From positions 1,765,501-1,829,500 of the forward strand of contig JACSYO010000527.1 of the NCBI GenBank assembly GCA_016806645.1: a stretch of DNA of 64,000 nt, given 5' to 3'. The stretch's first letter is position 1. The number at the start of each line of letters is the position of its first letter. The position numbers and the translations under genes are program-made. The notes beneath the pieces are model-generated. The model was given only the letters and a program-made list of their open reading frames with translations. It was not told the DNA's origin and did not search any database. Positions 57,646 through 64,000 of the stretch are shown one piece after another. Source of the stretch: Ophiodon elongatus. Lineage: Eukaryota; Chordata; Actinopteri; Perciformes; Hexagrammidae.

Positions 57646-60600
57646 TTGCACAGTCCCATAGGTGAAAGTCAGATTTTTTTTTACCCATCCACCAAGTGTC
57701 TCACATGCCCCAAGTGGACTGTTGAACACTTTATACTACATCAGTTGCTTTGAGCTTCTAATGATGGCGATGGGTTTTTATCGATAGCCAAAGTGCAAAA
57801 CCTCCTATCTGCAAAATGATCCAGGAAAAGTGGGGAATAACCCTATCTGCACTTTGTATATTTTTCTTTTTTTTGTATTTTTTATTATGTAATTGGGTAT
57901 CCTTAACAAATCGCATTCTGCAAGAAAACAACAATTATTTTTTTTTGTATTCTCAAAAAAGTGCATTTTTCAGATAGGAGGTTTTGCTCTTCGGCCATAT
58001 TGGAGTTAGTTGAAAGCCTGGTGTGTCGAATGCATTTGGGTGAGACCGGGTTGTTATGACACCTTTTTTCCTGCCACACTTTAAGCTTAACAAACAATAT
58101 CTCATAATCGAAAAAAAAATACAATAATGAAGCATATTCACCTTCAAATGGACAATTCTTTGGACTTTAACTTCCCTGTGGTCTCTTGTTTTTTCCAGCA
58201 TACCTAAGGACAAACGTTATATATTTTTACACAATGTAATGATTTTGTTATGAAAAGCAAAGTCATCCGTATCGTTCAGTCCAACAATTTCTACTATGCG
58301 GTCTAATGAACACCAAGACTCCTAAGTCTTGTTTACCAACTGGCCCACGGGAAGCATCATTTGTTGGGGACAGTGTGTTCATTTCTTTGCGGGACTATTT
58401 TTCTGATATCATCCGGCTGGATGATATCAAATTTCTGAATGGTTTTAAAGTGGATGAAAAATGTAAGAATGCACTCCCCCTTGCAGCCATGAGTTAAACT
58501 TTTCCTTCTCATCTCTAATGCTCTTTTCTGTTTGTGCTGAGGCAGGGAATTAGAGTTTTCCCTCTGAGACCTTTCTTTAGGCTATCAGCCTATGTAAACA
58601 TCAGTCTGGGGTGATTAATTATGCCAGGCAGAGAGAGATAGAGGAAGAGGGCAGAAAGGGATGAAGAAGAAAGGGGGGAAAAAGGGAAATCATATAGATT
58701 AGAGTCCCGAGTCTCCTTGACCTGGCTCTCTTGTGGTACCTGCTTGTCTTTACAATAGGAAAAAAGGTATAAATATTTCAAGTCAAATAGAAAGCGGTAT
58801 AAACTGAGTTTTCATCTTTTATTCATCAAAGCCAAGGGATGTAGATGCACATCCACCAGTCTTTATGCCTGCAGGGCAAATGCTCTGACAGTATATATTT
58901 CTGTGTGTTTGCGTGTGTGCGTGCATGCACACATCTTTGTATGAATAAAACGTCGTCATCAAAGCCAGGTGATAAAAGATAAACTAAAGCTTTTTGTCCA
59001 CCCTTCTTATCTTTTTCACTGAGTGCTGCTATCTTGTCAGATGTCTGGTGACATTATGTATGCTGCATGCAGTAAAGAAACATGTTCTTATACTGAATTT
59101 TTGATATGTCTTCTCTTCACATTTGAAGTAGAAACTAAAGAATACAAAGATGCAGGGATTGCAGAAGTGTAACTCTTTCCAGCAGGCTTGTTGAAAGGCT
59201 AAGGCTGGCGTTATTTTTTTTCTGAATGTCAACAAATCCCACGAAAAGACCAAAACCAACAATGGTCCATCTCTCAATATTTTATGATTTCCCTACTTGG
59301 TCTCTAGCATTCAGCCTCAAACACATGGCTGCTACTTAAATCTTTAAAACTTGCCTTACAAATATTGACCATATGTGTTCCAGCAACAAGGAGCTCCGAC
59401 TCCCCATTAGATCAAAACACAGCGTTGGAATCAGCTAGTCACAATAGTCTGTATAGAAGTGCCCGGTCATGTTAGTATTTGTTTTTTTTTACTTCATATA
59501 TAACTGTACAATATCATCAGGAATGTATATGATCAGGCCAAACCGGATTTTCACATCTTCTCCTATTTCCAGTCCAGTTTACAATGACTCTTACATAAAT
59601 TGAACATGTTGGTCATTCAACATGATAGAATTAAGATTACATCGTCGAGTGAAAAGTAGAAGTTTAAAATCATCATACATTGATTAAACCATCTGATTGT
59701 CATGAAATACATTTTAATTTTTGGAACATTCTGTTAATACATTATGTACATTCACAGGATATCAAACATAACATTACACAACACGAAATAATATAAAACC
59801 AGTGCCAAAGTAAGAAATATTGTAAACTACCTTTTACACCAGAATCCATTTTAGAATATAGATTTTAACACTAAACACTGCAATAATAAACACAAAATGA
59901 TTGAGTAACCTGATTTTCACCCCATTTTAACTCAACCATCTACTCATGAAATATATCAAAATGTTTGGTAAAAAACTGCGGGATGTTCAGTGGGTTGCAG
60001 TCATAGAAACTAAGCCTCTCCACAGCACTTCAGTACATCCCCAGAGTCCTGCCTGCACTTCTACACCACTATAAAAAAAGGCCAGCGGACAACTAATGGT
60101 ATCACTAACCACCCTGCTTCCTCTGCATTCAGCTGGCAGCAAATACAATCCCTTGAGCTGCTCCACTGCTCTAAACTGCCTCCATGTGATATGACCCACG
60201 AGAAAAAAAGAAATACATAAATTGAATTCATGAATGATTAAATTTTTGTCAGGGCTTAGGGAATGTTGAGGGAAATAATTAGCTTTTTTTTTTCAACCAG
60301 TCTGTCTGATATTTACCTGTAATCACTGAAGCTTCTCCCAACTGTAATATTAACTATTTAAGAGAGAATATCCTTAACAACAATTAACAAACTTGAGGCA
60401 TTTGCTCTTTACATTTAACATTTAATATTGCAAACAAAGACATTCACAGTGGTTTCACAGGTCGTGTTGAGTGACTGTGCTCAGAGACAAGTGTTAAGAA
60501 CATTTGATGTTTAGTTAAAATAAATCATGAATCAGAATGGCAATGAACACTATTTCTTTATACTCAATTAAAGGGGTGTAAGACTTTTTGGAAAACTGAG

Positions 60601-60748
60601 ACAAGAATGTCAGATACAGCTACATTAATACACAACTAAGGATTTGACCCAAATTCTGCATGAAAATTGGAAAACAAATGTGATACAGCTGCCAAAAAAC
60701 AAATAACCTTCTTTCTCTTTCGCTTTCTCTGCACCCTTGTGCCTCTGT

Positions 60749-60749
<1 letters not shown>
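57646..60749. other. Non-coding stretch
   Basis: No supported exon. A 63-codon plus frame with an ATG (58306-58497, reading LPTGPREASFVGDSVFISLR) is protein-like but has no flanking splice or repeat evidence. A perfect palindrome at 58404-58429 lies inside it. A purine-rich run lies at 58620-58690. Confidence 0.45.
58404..58429. other. Perfect 11-bp palindrome with 4-base loop
   Basis: TGATATCATCC (58404-58414), loop GGCT, GGATGATATCA (58419-58429). The arms are exact complements. Confidence 0.95.

Positions 60750-60796
<47 letters not shown>
60750..60796. repeat. (GT)n microsatellite
   Basis: Perfect GT run of about 23 units; the Cys/Val and Thr/His frames here are artefacts. Confidence 0.97.
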
Positions 60797-60797
<1 letters not shown>

Positions 60798-62439
60798 CAC
60801 ACCCTTAACTGAAAGAAAGTCTTCTAAACGGGCAATTGTATCAGAAAACGCCAGTGGCCTTCCCACCTTCACAACTAATTTAAGAAGGAAATGTTATGCA
60901 CCCAACAGAAAGGTTACCACGGGGAGCAGTCAACACAAGACGCGTGAGGCTACTAATTAAACTCGATCAGCTGTGTAGCCGTGTTTACATTCGATTGTCA
61001 AGCAAATTATAAGCAAACTTTTGAAATTACACAAAAAAAGAAATGTGAATTAGGCGCGTTTTAATGCACCATCTGGTTTGGAGCAAATAAACTAGGGTAC
61101 AGCTTAGTTTGGTCAGAAGTTGGCATATGTATTAATTCCTCTGAGTCCTTGGTTGTTTTTACTAATTTCCATTACAAAATAGCTGGATGTTTACCTGAAT
61201 GGAGCAGATCCTCATGCATCCAAATGTTGTGTTGCCATCACCACAGTTTACACAACCTGAGGCATTTTTTTCTGACCTTTCCTTGTATGTTAAAGCTAAG
61301 AGAAATGAGTTAAGAGGTATGAGGGGACATGAGCGTCAACTTACACTCAAAGTATCTAATCAGACGTATTGGAAGGAGCCGTGTTGAGGAATATCTCTTC
61401 AGATGGAAGAAGGCAAAATTAGATATTGATCCTGTGGAGTGTTACAGCGAGAAATAGAAATGAAAGAGATAACAAGACTCCTCTCTTTATGAGACTGATA
61501 CAAGGGTCAACAGACGGAGAAACGTGAGAAGAAGAATGGACGAGATATGAGAGTGTGCAGTGAAGACGGTGAGCAGAAACATGCAGATGATGCCTCAGTG
61601 AATGGGACTCATCCCTTTCACTGAGGCATCACCCGTCAGAGACCGTTCCGAATATACAACAATGTGCATACTGAATATTGTGCTTTTCACTTCAGGGAAG
61701 ATAACAACATATCGGTGTAAGTTTATTATCCAGCATTATGGAACTCATAATTAAAAATGAATTCAGCTATGACAAAAACAAAATAGCTAATCTGAGAGTC
61801 GGAAGTACCAGAATTGAAATGATAAGCTTCCAGCAGTCTGAGTTGGGTAAATAAAGTGAGTAATCAGCCGGTCGGCTTCGACCTGCAGACAGTCGGTGTG
61901 CGGCCGGTCAGACAGAGAGCAGGAGAGTGAGGCACTGCATGCCCCCGGGGTTTAGGGTTGTCAGACTGCACTGCAGAATATAATCAGCCTTCCCTTTATT
62001 ACTTTCCGTCTGCTGCTCTGAAAGCTGCTCCATCGTTGGCTCAAAGAGCTGTAAACAACAGCAAACTTCTCCTCACCTCGTCTTTGTGGTTGAAGCTCTT
62101 CAAATGATTCATGAATGTATTCTCCAATCGGCTTTAGCCTTTGACCACCTCACTTTCATTTTACAGTGTTGTATGGTTTTTCAATGTGCAGTGCATGACA
62201 CAAGTAAAAATAATGAATCTAAAAAAACTATTTTCAAATACATTTGCATGGGCAAATTTACAGCACATTGTTTCCGGTGTTACAGTATGAGCACTCGCAA
62301 CCTCTCTGCCTCCAGGCAAACAAAACCCTGGCTTTAACCTTTCCCTTCCTCACTCAACGTGCAGCTCTCAGTGGTGTCAGGCAGATGGTGAGAGTGGGGT
62401 TAATGCTTTATGAAGGATGGGGAGGCTGTTGAATATGTA
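60797..62439. other. Non-coding stretch
   Basis: No supported exon. It includes the 20-bp hairpin at 61588-61631 and a moderately CpG-containing block at 61860-61960. Confidence 0.5.
61588..61631. other. 20-bp near-perfect hairpin
   Basis: Left arm TGATGCCTCAGTGAATGGGA (61588-61607), loop CTCA, right arm TCCCTTTCACTGAGGCATCA (61612-61631). Only one of 20 pairs mismatches. Pairing does not extend further outwards, so the fold is about 44 nucleotides, shorter than a usual microRNA precursor. Confidence 0.95.
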
Positions 62440-62880
62440 TGGATGCAGGTCAGCGTGTGAGCGCGCCGGTGCGTCGGCAGCAGGGCGCTGACAGGCAGTC
62501 CTCCTCATTAGCGGTGACTGAAACAGAGCTCTGCGCGTCTGTCCACCTGCAGCGCTGCAGGGAGGCAGCGCTTAGTGCATAATGCTGCCGTTCCGGTAGA
62601 GCCCTTATCTTTCAACTTCTGACTGTTGTTGACTCTTGTTACCAAAATCCCACGTTGAAAACTTTCCCCCCCCCGGCTCCTGTGCAGAAGTTTGTGCCCA
62701 AAGTGAACAGCGACGCCTGTGTTCGGCGCGTTTCAGCCGAGACCGGGGGAAACTTTGCAGCCGGGGCTGATGTGGGAGGAAGTGCGGCGAGCTTTTAGTC
62801 GTCCTCTGTCAGCAGTTTCTGCTTGAAACCCCGAGCAGCGTGTGTGGGTTCAATGAGCTCTCTGCAAACAGGAATGTGGA
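62440..62880. promoter_or_regulatory. CpG-rich block, promoter or first-exon candidate
   Basis: About 30 or more CpG dinucleotides fall in roughly 400 bases (for example GCGCGCCGGTGCGTCGGC and TTCGGCGCGTTTCAGCCGAG), while the rest of the window is CpG-depleted. This is the clearest CpG-island-like segment in the window. No TATA box was identified. It could be the start of a gene running out of the window on the plus strand, or the start of the minus-strand gene whose last exons lie at about 55 kb. The sequence does not decide between these. Confidence 0.45.
62688..62798 (+). CDS. Candidate small exon inside the CpG-rich block
   Basis: A strong acceptor (C-run, then CCGGCTCCTGTGCAG) precedes 62688. 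The following frame is open for 36 codons to a TAG at 62796-62798 and reads KFVPKVNSDACVRRVSAETG, then GNFAAGADVGGSAASF. High third-position G/C supports coding, but the same bias follows from the CpG-rich base composition. No upstream exon in matching phase was found, so this may be part of an untranslated first exon instead. The downstream ATG frame at about 62853-63008 (MSSLQTGMWNLKD) is an alternative start that I cannot support further. Confidence 0.25.
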   Translation, partial: KFVPKVNSDACVRRVSAETGGNFAAGADVGGSAASF

Positions 62881-64000
62881 ATCTCAAAGACACAAATATC
62901 ACAGCGTTCCTGCTGAAAGAAGTGTGCACAGTGCAGAGGGAGAAAAGTTGTTCAACTTTCCACAGCTTTCCTGCACTGGTCTCTAAACACACGGTGCACA
63001 TTTTGTGAATTGATCGGTGGATTTTGGAAGAAGCAAAAATAAAAAATAAAAATCGAAACACGTGTAGTGCTGGCTGACTGATTCGATTTAGATACTTAAT
63101 TCAATCTCATTAAGTTATGTTTTTCTATAATTCAGTCCTGCAGTATGGATTTAACTCAGTTGATAGAAATTAACTTATTTCACATCTGTTCCAGAAATGT
63201 GTGATTTATTTTTGGAAGAGGACAGGTCTTTGCATTTGAATCAATAACAAATAAAAAAAATATAATTTAACAGAATTTGGATATATATATTTCTGTGTAA
63301 CTGACATAACTGACCCAGTTACCTGTATCCAAGACTCCTCGCTATTTGTGTATAAAGTCAGGTCACCTATGAAAGGTCATGCTTTACTTAACTCACACAA
63401 GATAACATTGAAATATGAAGGAACATTTAACGTGTCATTATTTTATAATAGCCACTTGTGGCCACAGTGTCCTCTGCACAGCGAAACTCATATTCTCATA
63501 CTTCAATAAACGTGTTCATAGAATGTAAATAATTAAGGAAACACACACAAGATGTTTGATGAGCAGTGATCATTGGAAATCTGTTGTGCAACATCATCTA
63601 TGCACAAACACGTAGTGTTGGTCAAATATTCTCCTCTTGGAGCAGTTTTGTTGAATCCCATCCCTCAACCTGCACTATGTGTCACTTTCTTAATGCTCCC
63701 CCACCACATTCCCCAAAATGATGCTATCAACAGTGAAATCCCCAGACAGCAATACCATTTTCCAAGCGAACAGGGGAGACTGGCCCTGCAGTATTTGTCT
63801 CAAGAAAGTGAATGAAAGGTTTCATTTACACCAAAAAAAAAAAAGAATAAATTGCTTTTTCATGAAGTACCACTTATCTTGCTCCAAAGATATTTGTCAG
63901 CTGCACATGGTACAGCGATCTGGTAATTTGGTATTCGATCTAAATTTGGCGTACGGTGTTGGAAAATTTAACCCGTCATGCATGTATGCTGCATTAGTAA
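62881..64000. other. Non-coding stretch to window end
   Basis: AT-rich with small A-runs (63032-63060, 63831-63846) and no gene that I can support. Confidence 0.5.

Noticed and set aside
60667..60960. 97-codon plus frame and 78-codon minus frame
   Set aside because: Produced by the (GT)n microsatellite at 60750-60796.
61588..61631. Hairpin as a microRNA gene
   Set aside because: Stem of 20 pairs and 4-base loop give about 44 nucleotides, shorter than typical precursors; kept as a structural observation only.
1..64000. CRISPR arrays, bacterial operons, integrated phage, rRNA or tRNA clusters
   Set aside because: Repeats are microsatellites or dispersed transposon fragments; no regularly spaced direct repeats with unique spacers and no prokaryotic gene organisation.

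Overview
This window reads as nuclear DNA of a ray-finned (teleost) fish, most likely a percomorph. The evidence is AT-rich, CpG-poor sequence with abundant dinucleotide microsatellites, small intron-sized gaps with vertebrate splice signals, and interspersed repeats whose wording I recognise from percomorph genomes. There is no bacterial-style gene packing. I see no rRNA, tRNA gene, CRISPR array, operon or origin. The species assignment is inference; nothing in the window names it.

The window is gene-poor. Nearly all open frames are short, lack an ATG (many begin with GTG, TTG or CTG) and lie in low-complexity or repeat DNA. The best gene evidence is on the minus strand at about 54.9-55.7 kb. 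There a coding-looking exon ends in a donor whose phase matches a terminal exon behind a strong pyrimidine-rich acceptor 319 bases away. Weaker single-exon candidates are an orphan minus-strand exon at 12,387-12,562 with good acceptor and donor, a plus-strand exon with a strong Kozak ATG and a donor at 18,728-18,851, and a CpG-rich promoter-like block at 62.44-62.88 kb containing a strong acceptor. Two coding-like fragments look broken: a Met-less frame at 7,840-8,151 and a frameshifted pair at about 45.5-46.0 kb. I could not name the protein family of any of them.

Layout. 0-2.4 kb: microsatellite, a 21-base tandem duplication and an LTR-like segment. 4.5-9.2 kb: repeat modules and a second recognised repeat (8.7-9.2 kb). 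11.3 kb: possible LINE C-terminal remnant. 12-24 kb: mostly unique non-coding DNA with candidate exons. 24.4-26.1 kb: L2/SINE-type tail and another repeat scrap. 28.9-29.8 kb: a conserved-element-like block. 30-38 kb: several copies of one dispersed repeat in both orientations, a small inverted-repeat element, and a dead LINE reverse transcriptase. 40-43 kb: more fish repeats and enhancer-like AT-rich blocks. 43.6 kb: strong hairpin. 44-52 kb: microsatellites. 52.6 kb: SINE scrap. 53.6-57.6 kb: the minus-strand gene flanked by repeat copies. 58-64 kb: two perfect or near-perfect palindromes and the CpG-rich block.

I did not find a convincing novel molecular system. The most useful leads are the unrecognised two-exon gene, two strong hairpins, and a multi-copy repeat carrying E-box/M-box-like palindromes.
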